Of a DNA stretch of 64,000 nt, positions 37,151 through 45,355 are shown piece by piece. The notes under the pieces were generated by a model. The model did no database searches. It saw nothing but the letters and a program-made list of their open reading frames with translations, and had not been told where the DNA came from. Source of the DNA: a virus; IMG/VR virus record IMGVR_UViG_3300031997_000001, positions 62,001-126,000 of that record, one strand, 5' to 3'. The number at the start of each line of letters is the position of its first letter. The stretch's first letter is position 1. A program made the translations under genes and the position numbers.

Positions 37151-38080
37151 CTAGGCCAGGTTATGACAACATGTGCCTCGTATGTGCTTGCTAAAATTGC
37201 AGTTGAAGCACATGACCTGATAACCTGGAGGATAATGGCGCTTTATTAGTAAACGATAAAAGTGACTACCGCCGCCTCCGCATTTCTTTCTGTCTGCGGC
37301 GCCATTACCATGAATATGATCAACAGACAAAACATCCATGTCGTCAGCTCCACAACAAACGCACTTGCCATCACCATAGTGATACATAACATTCGCCTTC
37401 ATAAGTGCATGATATTCCGATCTACGGTGTGCGGAGAAGTGCATTTTTATATTGCAATTGTGGCACAATAAGCGTAGATCTTTCGGAAAGCTGTTTTTTA
37501 CGATCCAGCGATACAACCTCAAACCGCGCATGTTGTGTTTTCGCCTTTGCTCGCCACCATTGCTAGTGGTATGATCAATGGCCAGGAAGTCCGGATGTTT
37601 TTCACCACAAACAACGCATTTATCTCCGTAATATTGAAGTATGGTGCCGCGTAGCCTATTCTTATCCGCGACATATTGCACGTGCTTGATATGTGCACGA
37701 GTGTGAACGTACTTTAGGGAGCACTTGATGCAAGTAGGGGCGCGGCCATCATTGCTGGCGTCTTTCTTGTGAAACTGAGTCAGTCGTAATGATCGGCCAC
37801 ATTTGTTGCATTTCTTGGTAGCCTTGTGGTTCTTCCTTTGACATGCTTTACAAGTGATCGATTTTATTCCGCTACGCGTCCGGATGACCAACGAATGGAA
37901 TCGGGTGTTTCCACATCTACACTTGCCGCCAAGCGAACGGATGAGTGCAGCTTTTCTCTCGAAAAACGCCCTGCTGCTTCTCTTTGTCGCAATACCATGG
38001 CATTTCTTACAGCACGCGTACCCTTCATAAAACTTGCCAATGTCAAGCTTCAGCAAGCATTTTGTGCATTTCTTAAGCAT
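37151..38080 (-). CDS. Tandem HNH homing endonuclease
   Basis: A 309-residue, Cys- and Lys-rich protein. The N-terminal half has zinc-knuckle pairs (KKCTKCLLKL; KKCNKCGRSL; TCIKCSL). Two HNH units follow: CVVCGEKHPDFLAIDHTTSNGG...LLCHNCN near residues 156-212, and CVCCGADDMDVLSVDHIHGNG...VMCFNCN near 243-300, each with the H-N(GG) core between Cys pairs. Two complete HNH motifs in one chain are unusual. It sits between cluster genes and overlaps the start of the five-domain glycosyltransferase gene's end by 8 bases. Probably a free-standing mobile endonuclease. Confidence 0.85.
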   Translation of the reverse strand: MLKKCTKCLLKLDIGKFYEGYACCKKCHGIATKRSSRAFFERKAALIRSLGGKCRCGNTRFHSLVIRTRSGIKSITCKACQRKNHKATKKCNKCGRSLRLTQFHKKDASNDGRAPTCIKCSLKYVHTRAHIKHVQYVADKNRLRGTILQYYGDKCVVCGEKHPDFLAIDHTTSNGGEQRRKHNMRGLRLYRWIVKNSFPKDLRLLCHNCNIKMHFSAHRRSEYHALMKANVMYHYGDGKCVCCGADDMDVLSVDHIHGNGAADRKKCGGGGSHFYRLLIKRHYPPGYQVMCFNCNFSKHIRGTCCHNLA

Positions 38081-41000
38081 TCTTGATGAAATCCAGGTCT
38101 TGATGGGCTGTATTGGTATAGATCATTGTGATTTTGTCAGATATGACGCATGGTTCATCTTTCCACCTTGAAACGAACTCGAAGTCATGGCTATAAGAAG
38201 CTTCGGTCCTGTCTTTCCAGAATCCAAATTTTCTCACAAGCCATTTCTTGTGCATCACGGCTGATGTATCCACCCTATATAGTCTTGGCTTGTCGCAGAT
38301 TATATCTACGGATTTAGATCCGTCTGGTTCAACCATCCTAAAGGACCCAAGCGCATAGCTGAAATTCCCACTACTTATTTTTGCATAAAGAGACGACAAA
38401 TGATCTGGTGTATAGATACAATCGTCGTCAAGATAAGCAATGATCTGTCCGGCCGCGTGCATTATTCCGTAATTACGTGGTATAGCCCCGCCGGCCCCAT
38501 GGTTGGTCGGCAGGTTATAGGCGCGGACCTGCGTGCTCAAGACGCCCATCCAGTCTTCCACTTTCAACGATGGGCACTTGTCCCCGACGATAATGACTTC
38601 GAGGTTCGTGTAGTCCTGGGCGAGGATCGAATAGACCGCCTTCTTGAGCAGCTCAGGCCGGTCGTATGTCGGGACGACGACGCTGACCAGCGGCCCGCAG
38701 AAGACCTTCTTGATCCGGTCGTCGTCCAGCCTATCGTAGTCCAGGATAGGCCACTCGGCCCGCACTTTCGCCTTGTAGTCCGCGTCCGTGAAGTAGGGCT
38801 CTGCGGCCATCAGCTTCGAGTAGAAGTCCTCGATGCCGGTCCGCCTCTTCTGATCGTGGAGAACGATCATGTGGCTATTCATCGCGTTCTTGACGAGGAC
38901 TTGGTTGGGCGAACCGATGAGCTTTTCGTGAACCTTGAACGCCCACCTAATGCTCTTCTTGCACCGATAGGCGATAGGCTTCGGGACGAATGTGCGGATC
39001 GATCCGTCCGGATAGACGGCCTGGAGCGGCGAGAGCACGATATCTGCGGCGGTGGACGCCAGGAACTCCCGCAGGTTCTCGATCGTGTGCTGGTCTAGAC
39101 GTTCGTCCGGATCGATCATGACGACCCAGTCGCCCTCGCTGGCGAACTTGTCGGTCGCCATGTTCCTGGCCGTGGCGAAGTCGAAGTTGCGTCCGATGCC
39201 CGTCTCATCGAAGCGGCTACAGTGGACGCCGATGTTCCTGGCCTTCTCTACCGTCTTGTCGCCGGAGCCGGTGTCCAGCATGTGCCAGTCCAGGCTCACG
39301 GATCCGAACTGCTGGAAGTAGCCCTCGATCGAGGCTTCCTCGTCCTTGGCGATGCAGACGATCTTGATCCTCGGGTGCAGCTTCTCATATTTCTGTCGGT
39401 TCGTGTCCATGACTTCATAGACGTTCTTGCCAAGGGCCTGGAACGTCGCATGGCGTTCGTGATTGATCCAGGTACTGGCTACGACCTTGCACTTGATCTT
39501 CTGGGTGCGGGCGCGAGCACAGAAGTCGTCGTCCTCATAAGTCAGCAGGCGCGTGTCGAATCCGCCGATCTTCCAGAAATTGGCCGTCGTCATCATCATG
39601 CAGATGCCGACAACGGCTTCCGGCTCTATATCCGTCGATGGCGTAGCTTCCCTCGGGAGGTCGCCCTGAGGCGGCTTGGCTCGGTTGCAGAAGGGGGCAG
39701 CGATGAAGCCCTCGGAGGCGGCCTTGGCCAGGCGCTGGACGGAGTCGTCGACGAATTCGGCGTCGTCGTTCATGAAGCAGATCATCGGGCGGCTGGCAAA
39801 TCCGGCGCCGTGGTTGCACCCCGCAGCATAACCGATGTTCGTCTCGAGCTTGACGATTTTATCCGCGAGCTTCTGTTCCGCCTCAGTGACCTCGCACCCG
39901 TTGGCGACGAGGATCGTCTCCGAATTCGCGGCGTTAATCTTGATCGACCGCAGGCAGCGCTCGACCAGGAAGTTGTGGCTCGGATTGTGTACGGCCTTGA
40001 GCACGACATAGCTTACATCCCTGGCAGTCATGGCGCTGGAGCCAGTCTGGGTCGTATTCTCGATGTTAAAGTTGTAGTGGTAGAGCGCCCGTTCGATCCG
40101 GACCTGCTTGTCGACGTGTTCCCTCATCCGGATGGACCAGTCGACGTCCTCGGCGACCTGCATTTCCTTGAACTCGCAGCGCCGGGCCAGCTCGGTCCTG
40201 TGGACCATGAGATGGTTCGGCATGCGCTGGAAGATCTCTGGGTCCTTGTTGGAATTGGGGTATTCCTTGCCGTACTTGCAGATCTTATCCTTGCCGCCGG
40301 CGTATCCGTGGACCACCGTGTCAAAAACGACGACGTCCACGCCAGGGTTCTTGCTTATGGCGTCCAGGATGGCATCGACATAATCCGGTTCCACCCTGTC
40401 GTCGTCGTCCACGAAGCAGATGTACTTGCCCTTGGCCTGCTTGACGATCAGGTTTCTCTTCTCGCCGACCTTGCTGACCTTGTTGTCCAGGATGCTCAGG
40501 ACCTCGACGGACTTGCCTTCCGCCTGCTTGACCAGGTCCTCGATGACGTCAGAGTATGACGTCCGGACGCGCGGGGGGATGCCGCAGACGCCGATGGTCA
40601 GCGTGATCTCCTTCTTGACGACAGGATTCAGGCGGTTGTGGTTGACGACGGCGAATTCCTGCAGGTAGAACTGCTGACCATACGCGAGGTGCTGCTGAAT
40701 GGACAGATTCTTGGTGAACGTCGTATTCGTCCAGTTGTCCCGGAACCGGTAGTAGTAAAGCGGCTTGTCGATGTGCAGGCACTTCGACCGCAGGAAGAAC
40801 TTGGCGTAGACGTCCCAGTCGTCTGCGACGGGGATGTTCTGGTTATACCCGCCCAGCTCCCTGAACGTGCGAGCCCTGTAGGCCCTGACGTGGTTGGGGC
40901 CGACCGTCAGGAACCAGCCAAACTGCTGGGTGAAGTGAGGGCCAAACCTATCATAGATGTCTGGGTTGATGCATTCCAGCATCTTCTTGCCGCGATATTC

Positions 41001-41765
41001 GACCCACCTATACTTGGACTTCCAGAAGTCGTCCATGAACTGGTGCGGCTGCCCGTTCTCGAAGTAATTGAACGAGTTCGAGTAGACCATGCCGACTTCC
41101 GGGTCGGATTCGAAGCCCTTCTTCACCTCGTCAAGGCAAGTTTCCATCAGCATGTCGTCGTGGTCCAGCTCGACCAGATATTCGCCGTTGCACAGCCTCG
41201 TGGCCATGCACTTCATCCCGCCGATCTTGCCACAGGGCTTTCCATTTCTATAGGGCCGGACGCGGATGTCTTCCTTTGCGAATTCCTGCAGCTTCTCCCA
41301 GGTGCCATCCGATGAACAGTCGTCGACGACGACCCATTCCCAGTTGTTGTAAGTCTGATCCTTCAGGGACTGATAAGTCTCCCGCAAGTAATCCCCTGTG
41401 TTGTAGGTCGGCGTATAGACGGAGATAAGCGGGTTGTATTTCTGGTTGACGTGCGAACCCCAGACACTGCCGGCGTAGCACTCTTCGATGACCCTTACGA
41501 CGTCATCTATCTTGGCATTCACGTCGACGTTGATCCACTTCTTCCGGATCTCGAAAGCGGACAGATTGAGCGCGCCGGGGATGAAAGTAGAGGTGAGGAT
41601 GACATCCGGCTGGAACTGGGCTATCGTCGATAGGACGTTCGTGGCGTCATCGATATGCTTGACGTTGTAGAGCTTACAGCCCTTATGGGGTACATCCTTC
41701 GTCTCTATGACCGGCAAGTCCCATGGCTTGCCGACCGTCAGGATCTTGACGCCCTGGGTTGCCAT
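38073..41765 (-). CDS. Five-domain GT2 poly-glycosyltransferase (1230 residues)
   Basis: After about 110 residues of a Rossmann-like start (VKILTVGKPW; DVILTSTFIPG) come five GT2-type domains. D1 (112-370): ISVYTPTYNTGDYLRE, VVVDDCSSDGTWE, VELDHDDM. D2 (387-575): YICFVDDDDRVEPDYVDA, VAEDVDWSIRM. D3 (584-796): MICFMNDDAEFVDDSV, LLTYEDDDFCARA. D4 (799-1000): KIVCIAKDEEASIEGYFQ, WVVMIDPDERLDQHT. D5 (1025-1230): VSVVVPTYDRPELLKKA, IIAYLDDDCIYTPDHL. All five keep an acidic metal motif, so all may be active. No transmembrane segment is visible. It could assemble an oligosaccharide or linear polymer on one scaffold, as HAS- or chondroitin-synthase-like enzymes do with two domains. Confidence 0.88.
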   Translation of the reverse strand: MATQGVKILTVGKPWDLPVIETKDVPHKGCKLYNVKHIDDATNVLSTIAQFQPDVILTSTFIPGALNLSAFEIRKKWINVDVNAKIDDVVRVIEECYAGSVWGSHVNQKYNPLISVYTPTYNTGDYLRETYQSLKDQTYNNWEWVVVDDCSSDGTWEKLQEFAKEDIRVRPYRNGKPCGKIGGMKCMATRLCNGEYLVELDHDDMLMETCLDEVKKGFESDPEVGMVYSNSFNYFENGQPHQFMDDFWKSKYRWVEYRGKKMLECINPDIYDRFGPHFTQQFGWFLTVGPNHVRAYRARTFRELGGYNQNIPVADDWDVYAKFFLRSKCLHIDKPLYYYRFRDNWTNTTFTKNLSIQQHLAYGQQFYLQEFAVVNHNRLNPVVKKEITLTIGVCGIPPRVRTSYSDVIEDLVKQAEGKSVEVLSILDNKVSKVGEKRNLIVKQAKGKYICFVDDDDRVEPDYVDAILDAISKNPGVDVVVFDTVVHGYAGGKDKICKYGKEYPNSNKDPEIFQRMPNHLMVHRTELARRCEFKEMQVAEDVDWSIRMREHVDKQVRIERALYHYNFNIENTTQTGSSAMTARDVSYVVLKAVHNPSHNFLVERCLRSIKINAANSETILVANGCEVTEAEQKLADKIVKLETNIGYAAGCNHGAGFASRPMICFMNDDAEFVDDSVQRLAKAASEGFIAAPFCNRAKPPQGDLPREATPSTDIEPEAVVGICMMMTTANFWKIGGFDTRLLTYEDDDFCARARTQKIKCKVVASTWINHERHATFQALGKNVYEVMDTNRQKYEKLHPRIKIVCIAKDEEASIEGYFQQFGSVSLDWHMLDTGSGDKTVEKARNIGVHCSRFDETGIGRNFDFATARNMATDKFASEGDWVVMIDPDERLDQHTIENLREFLASTAADIVLSPLQAVYPDGSIRTFVPKPIAYRCKKSIRWAFKVHEKLIGSPNQVLVKNAMNSHMIVLHDQKRRTGIEDFYSKLMAAEPYFTDADYKAKVRAEWPILDYDRLDDDRIKKVFCGPLVSVVVPTYDRPELLKKAVYSILAQDYTNLEVIIVGDKCPSLKVEDWMGVLSTQVRAYNLPTNHGAGGAIPRNYGIMHAAGQIIAYLDDDCIYTPDHLSSLYAKISSGNFSYALGSFRMVEPDGSKSVDIICDKPRLYRVDTSAVMHKKWLVRKFGFWKDRTEASYSHDFEFVSRWKDEPCVISDKITMIYTNTAHQDLDFIKNA

Positions 41766-42061
41766 CAGTTCTTCCTGTGAATGATGCCATCCGCTTCCTT
41801 GATCTCGTCCTTCATCTTTCTAAATTCCTTGACGGCGAGCAGATGCGTATCCTCGTAGCAGTTGGTGATAGGGAATATCTTGGGTATGATGGCGAATCCG
41901 CGCTGTTCCGAGATGATCCGCTTCACTATGTTTTCTGCCTGCCTCTGGGTCTGCGTAATCCCGCCGATGAACGGCCCCTTGAAGTCCACGCCGCTCTTGC
42001 GGCGTATGTTGGACAGCTTGAGGTACATCACTAGGTACTTATCTTGATCGGTTATTTTCAT
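41765..42061 (-). CDS. Small hypothetical protein
   Basis: Encodes 98 residues, basic, with VDFKGPFIGGITQTQRQAEN, IISEQRGFAIIPKIFPI and a charged helical tail. The start overlaps the dUTPase stop by 4 bases and its stop touches the start of the five-domain transferase. No family recognised. Confidence 0.55.
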   Translation of the reverse strand: MKITDQDKYLVMYLKLSNIRRKSGVDFKGPFIGGITQTQRQAENIVKRIISEQRGFAIIPKIFPITNCYEDTHLLAVKEFRKMKDEIKEADGIIHRKN

Positions 42062-42639
42062 CGTCCACTACTCCCAAAACCGTCCGTGCCGCGTTCGGTC
42101 TTTGGAAGCTCATCGACGCCGACGATCTCGATGGGATGGCCAGTGAGGGGTGTCCTCTTTACGAGAGACGCCTCGTCGCCGTCCGTGTAATTGGGAATGT
42201 TTTCCTGCGCTTCCCAGACCATGAATTTCGGGATGATAATGAGCTGCGCCAGCTTCTCGAATTCCTTGACGCGCACCGTCTCAGCGTTCGGGTTCTTGAC
42301 CAGGACGTAGAGCGGGCCGGTGAAGCCTGTGTCGATGACGCCTTCGTAGACCACGAGGTGGCGCTTCCAGCCAGTGCTGGACCGCGGCTTAATGTTGCCC
42401 CAGGAGTGCTCTGGGACCTTGACGGCCATTCCGCATGGGACTTCTGCGATGCCCATGGGCGGAATGTCGAACCATCGTTCCTTCCAGTCGATGTAATAGT
42501 CCTTATGTGGCGCGATTTTCAGCTTGTCTGTCATGACCACTGGCAGATCAAGCCCGACGTCGTTCGCCTTGGCGTACTTCAGGACGAACCCGGCCTTTTT
42601 CAGTTCCTCGTCGTACTTGACCTGGAGCCTGTTGTGCAT
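42058..42639 (-). CDS. dut: dUTP diphosphatase (trimeric dUTPase)
   Basis: A 193-residue protein with all five dUTPase motifs in order: DVGLDLP (27-33), PRSSTGW (85-91), GVIDTGFTGPL (100-110), KLAQLIIIP (129-137) and the Gly-rich C-terminal arm RGTDGFGSSGR (183-193). It converts dUTP to dUMP and pyrophosphate, keeping uracil out of phage DNA and feeding dTMP synthesis. Two motif changes stand out: the usual Tyr of motif 3 (xxYxG) is Phe, and motif 2 has Ser-Ser-Thr-Gly-Trp instead of Ser-Gly-Leu/Met-Ala. A GGAGATGATCT leader precedes the ATG at 42639. Somewhat longer than the typical 150 residues because of a loop at 40-75 and an insert before the arm. Confidence 0.93.
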   Translation of the reverse strand: MHNRLQVKYDEELKKAGFVLKYAKANDVGLDLPVVMTDKLKIAPHKDYYIDWKERWFDIPPMGIAEVPCGMAVKVPEHSWGNIKPRSSTGWKRHLVVYEGVIDTGFTGPLYVLVKNPNAETVRVKEFEKLAQLIIIPKFMVWEAQENIPNYTDGDEASLVKRTPLTGHPIEIVGVDELPKTERGTDGFGSSGR

Positions 42640-42700
42640 AGATCATCTCCGCAGTCTTGTTATTGATGCGAGGCTGATCATCATGCCACTAAAATACGGC

Positions 42701-43102
42701 TCAGGCGTGGAAGTGCGTTTTCTGTTTTGCGATGAGGCGCTGGTTGGGGCGTGGATCCTTAGTCTTCACGATGGACATCTGCCTGCCATCTGCGAACCGG
42801 TCTCCCGTTATCTGAAATTCCAGGTACTTATGCTTCGCACGCGTCTTCGTCAGGACGTTGACGAACTTCCGGGCCGCGGCGGCCGCCTGCCATAAGTCCT
42901 GCTCGAGCTTCTTGGCCTTTATGACGGCTTCGCCGCTCGTGCTGAAATAACTGACCGGATTGACGTGCGGGACGAAGTCTAGGACGCTGAATTGCCAGGC
43001 ATCTTTGGGTTGGTGGGGCTGGGGCGGGTGCCCGAGCCTGGCGTACGTCTCAGGCTCTACGTATTTGGCCTGAACCTGCGTAGGCAGAATTTTTGGGCTC
43101 AT
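42701..43102 (-). CDS. Hypothetical protein
   Basis: A 133-residue basic protein with a Pro/His-rich start (GHPPQPHQPKDAWQ) and a helix KAKKLEQDLWQAAAAARKFVNVL. The leader is GTAAATAG-GCTTGC-ATG with no Shine-Dalgarno. A 61-base gap without recognisable features separates it from dut. Function unknown; the genes from here to 45355 are similar small unknowns on one strand. Confidence 0.55.
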   Translation of the reverse strand: MSPKILPTQVQAKYVEPETYARLGHPPQPHQPKDAWQFSVLDFVPHVNPVSYFSTSGEAVIKAKKLEQDLWQAAAAARKFVNVLTKTRAKHKYLEFQITGDRFADGRQMSIVKTKDPRPNQRLIAKQKTHFHA

Positions 43103-43108
43103 GCAAGC

Positions 43109-43116
43109 CTATTTAC
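43109..43116 (-). promoter_or_regulatory. GTAAATAG element 6 nt before a start codon
   Basis: The minus strand reads GTAAATAG-GCTTGC-ATG into the gene starting at 43102. Exact match to the recurring octamer, and outside any coding region. Confidence 0.45.
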
Positions 43117-43135
43117 TCGCGAATTCTATTCTACT

Positions 43136-43360
43136 TTATTGGTCCGTGCAGACTTTCGCGCGACGCCATAGGTAGGGCTTATTTCGCGGCTTGTCCTGGT
43201 AAGGTGGCTGGGGGCCGCCGGATTGGAACTGCTGCTTGACCTGCGTCAGGAACTTGTGCTTCTTGGGGCGCGGCCGCTTCTCGCCGAAGAATGGCGTGCG
43301 CGACCAGCCTGCGATGGCCCCGGTGGAGACGCTTTCCGTGTAGAGGCTGCTCAGGCGCAT
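43136..43360 (-). CDS. Small basic hypothetical protein
   Basis: A 74-residue, strongly basic protein (GEKRPRPKKHKFLTQVKQQF; KPRNKPYLWRRAK). Its ATG overlaps the TAA of the upstream gene by one base. The basic, low-hydrophobic composition could suit nucleic acid binding or a disordered virion linker; no family recognised. Confidence 0.5.
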   Translation of the reverse strand: MRLSSLYTESVSTGAIAGWSRTPFFGEKRPRPKKHKFLTQVKQQFQSGGPQPPYQDKPRNKPYLWRRAKVCTDQ

Positions 43361-43635
43361 TAGTCGATCTTGCCAATGGACCGGAGGGAATCCATCCGGG
43401 TCCTGTTCAGGCGGACGACGTCTGGGCGTGCGGACGATCCGATGGCGAAGTTGCTGATGACGAGCTTGTCGAAGGCCATGGGTACGTCGCCCTTGTTCAT
43501 GCCGGGGACTTCCATGGCCTTGCTGAACTCAAACTCCTCGTTGCGGACGTAGCGGTCCAGCAGGAACTTTAGGAGCTCTTTGGCTTCCGTCTGAAGCTTG
43601 GCAACCTCTTCCTTGACGTCCACCGTCGTTTCCAT
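43360..43635 (-). CDS. Small hypothetical protein
   Basis: A 91-residue protein with an N-terminal charged helix (VDVKEEVAKLQTEAKELLKF) followed by FSKAMEVPGMNKGDVPMAFD. It shares one base with the neighbours at both ends, so it is co-transcribed. Function unknown. Confidence 0.55.
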   Translation of the reverse strand: METTVDVKEEVAKLQTEAKELLKFLLDRYVRNEEFEFSKAMEVPGMNKGDVPMAFDKLVISNFAIGSSARPDVVRLNRTRMDSLRSIGKID

Positions 43636-44447
43636 TACGGACCTTCTTTCGGGACCTCGGAAAGGCCGAGGGAGCCAAGCGCCTGCTCGAGCGAGGGGAA
43701 CTCAAACTCCTGTTGTCTGTGGTAGATTAACTTTGCGTAAGCCCTGAGCCAATAAGGCGCTTGCTTCCAGGACGCTTCATCGATGAGCCCGCTGAAGACG
43801 CCGGCGGAGTTGTCAAACTTATCCAGGTCTTCCTTGGAGAAGATCGCGGACCTGACGACGGCCAGGGCGTCGGCGTCGTCCACGGAGATCTCGGCAACGT
43901 TGATGGAGGGGCCATCGCTCTTCGTGAGGATGATCGAATCCTCGAGAGCCCCCTTCCCTTCATCGCCCGAATTGACGCGCCGCCAGCCAGACGCGCTCTC
44001 TTCCGGGTCCTCGCTCACCGGCGGACCAAACGGAGGCGTGAAGATGACGGGCCGGCCATCCGCATGGCGCTGGGCATGCCGATCGCGCGGATCCATCGGC
44101 ATCTCATAAGGGTCGTTGTGGGACTCGTCCCTGACCCCGCCTCCGCCGGTGAAGTCAGCCATTCCGCCGGTCGATACGCATTCGGCCAGCGGATTGGGAT
44201 CCGCATCGTCAAGGATGACGCTGTGCTTCGCGGCCCGCTGCGCCAGGATCGCATCGTTCCCGTCCAGGATCGTCCTGACCGGCATGCCTCCCCGGGCGCG
44301 TCCGCGTGCGTGAGCTCCTTCGACTATGACGGCGCCGTACCAGCGTCCATTCGGGGATAGTCCGTAGCTAGATTCAAACGTTCCCTGAATAGCGAAGTAC
44401 TCGCTATTGGGTGAATAACGCGTCAATTGGTCCAGAACAGATTCCAT
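43635..44447 (-). CDS. Hypothetical protein, partly disordered
   Basis: A 270-residue protein. The first part looks folded (YFAIQGTFESSYGLSPNGRW), the middle is Asp/Gly/Pro-rich and probably disordered (FTGGGGVRDESHNDPYEMPM; PPFGPPVSEDPEES), and the end is helical. The 61 bases upstream are A+T-rich and hold a GTAAATAG copy at 44482, so this may head a transcript. No family recognised. Confidence 0.5.
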   Translation of the reverse strand: MESVLDQLTRYSPNSEYFAIQGTFESSYGLSPNGRWYGAVIVEGAHARGRARGGMPVRTILDGNDAILAQRAAKHSVILDDADPNPLAECVSTGGMADFTGGGGVRDESHNDPYEMPMDPRDRHAQRHADGRPVIFTPPFGPPVSEDPEESASGWRRVNSGDEGKGALEDSIILTKSDGPSINVAEISVDDADALAVVRSAIFSKEDLDKFDNSAGVFSGLIDEASWKQAPYWLRAYAKLIYHRQQEFEFPSLEQALGSLGLSEVPKEGP

Positions 44448-44481
44448 ATTTTATATTTGTGTAGATATTTTAATTCTATTA

Positions 44482-44489
44482 CTATTTAC
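44482..44489 (-). promoter_or_regulatory. GTAAATAG element 34 nt before a start codon
   Basis: Exact octamer on the minus strand in an A+T-rich gap (44448-44508) ahead of the gene starting at 44447. The larger distance allows a normal 5' leader here, unlike the copies 3-8 nt from an ATG. Confidence 0.4.
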
Positions 44490-44508
44490 TAGTTCCTGGA
44501 CACAGGCT

Positions 44509-45102
44509 TTAGTGAGATGCCGGCTTCTGAAACATCTTCGTCTCGTACATCTTCTCGGGGAGCTTCGAGGCTACGTCTGCGAACTTGGGCAGGAGGTACT
44601 CGATGTAGGCCGTATCGTCTATGTATACGACGCTGACGCCAGCCATCCTCTTTGTGAAGTCGGCGACCTGCTTCTGTAATTCAACCCTATTTTGATGTTG
44701 GATGATAAGCTTATGTGGGAAACTCAAAAGGTCGGGCCTATAGACCTTGAATACGCTGTGCTTATTAAGTTTTGGATTCCGGGAAGCTAATGGGATCGGG
44801 AGGACGGGGAGCGTGTCCTGTTTCGGTTGGCGCCGGGTACATGCGGGCGCCTGCTGGTCCGTGCGTGCTACAAGGAGCGGATACCTATGGACGACGAACT
44901 GCTCGAACTTGTCGCCGAGGCCCTTACTGTAGATGACCTCCCGGATGGCCAGCATCTTCTCCTTGTTGGCGCGGCATCCCTTCCCGGACTTGAGAAAGGT
45001 ACGCAAGTCCTCCAGCAGGTCCGGTACGTGTTCCCCGAGCCAGGCCTGCCAGTCCGGCGCACGAACTAGACCGCAGAATTGAGCCTCTCTGAGAGGAAGC
45101 AT
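44509..45102 (-). CDS. Hypothetical protein
   Basis: A 197-residue protein with helical N-terminus (WLGEHVPDLLEDLRTFLKSG), a Lys/Arg-rich centre, and a C-terminal segment VSVVYIDDTAYIEYLLPKF. It starts at 45102 with the leader GTAAATAG-CCT-ATG. Function unknown. Confidence 0.55.
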   Translation of the reverse strand: MLPLREAQFCGLVRAPDWQAWLGEHVPDLLEDLRTFLKSGKGCRANKEKMLAIREVIYSKGLGDKFEQFVVHRYPLLVARTDQQAPACTRRQPKQDTLPVLPIPLASRNPKLNKHSVFKVYRPDLLSFPHKLIIQHQNRVELQKQVADFTKRMAGVSVVYIDDTAYIEYLLPKFADVASKLPEKMYETKMFQKPASH

Positions 45103-45105
45103 AGG

Positions 45106-45113
45106 CTATTTAC
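45106..45113 (-). promoter_or_regulatory. GTAAATAG element 3 nt before a start codon
   Basis: The minus strand reads GTAAATAG-CCT-ATG in a 25-base intergenic gap, with no Shine-Dalgarno between. It lies outside any coding region. Confidence 0.45.
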
Positions 45114-45127
45114 GTCATCCGGCTGTT

Positions 45128-45355
45128 TTACAGATCCTCGGGAAGCATCCCCAGATACTCTTCTACGATTCTCTTCGGGGCCTCGATCAGCTTATATCCT
45201 CCTCGCTTCCCGACAAGGCCGAAGTCTGAATCCTCATCTAGTTCGATCTGGAGGGCGACGAAATCGGCAGTTGTTGGTTGCTTTACGTAGCCCGCGAAAT
45301 GGACGACCTCGCCTGACGGGCTCACGGCAATGATTCCGTGGGTGAATGGCATCAT
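45128..45355 (-). CDS. Small hypothetical protein
   Basis: A 75-residue acidic protein, MMPFTHGIIAVSPSGEVVHF, with alternating beta-like segments and a C-terminal helix IVEEYLGMLPEDL. The first ATG overlaps the stop of the large structural gene by one base. The 'SPSGEVVHFAGY' part looks like a short beta-domain. Function unknown. Confidence 0.55.
   Translation of the reverse strand: MMPFTHGIIAVSPSGEVVHFAGYVKQPTTADFVALQIELDEDSDFGLVGKRGGYKLIEAPKRIVEEYLGMLPEDL

Noticed and set aside
42640-42700. Possible regulatory or RNA feature in the gap before dut
   Set aside because: No hairpin, promoter-like or conserved motif could be seen in these 61 bases.
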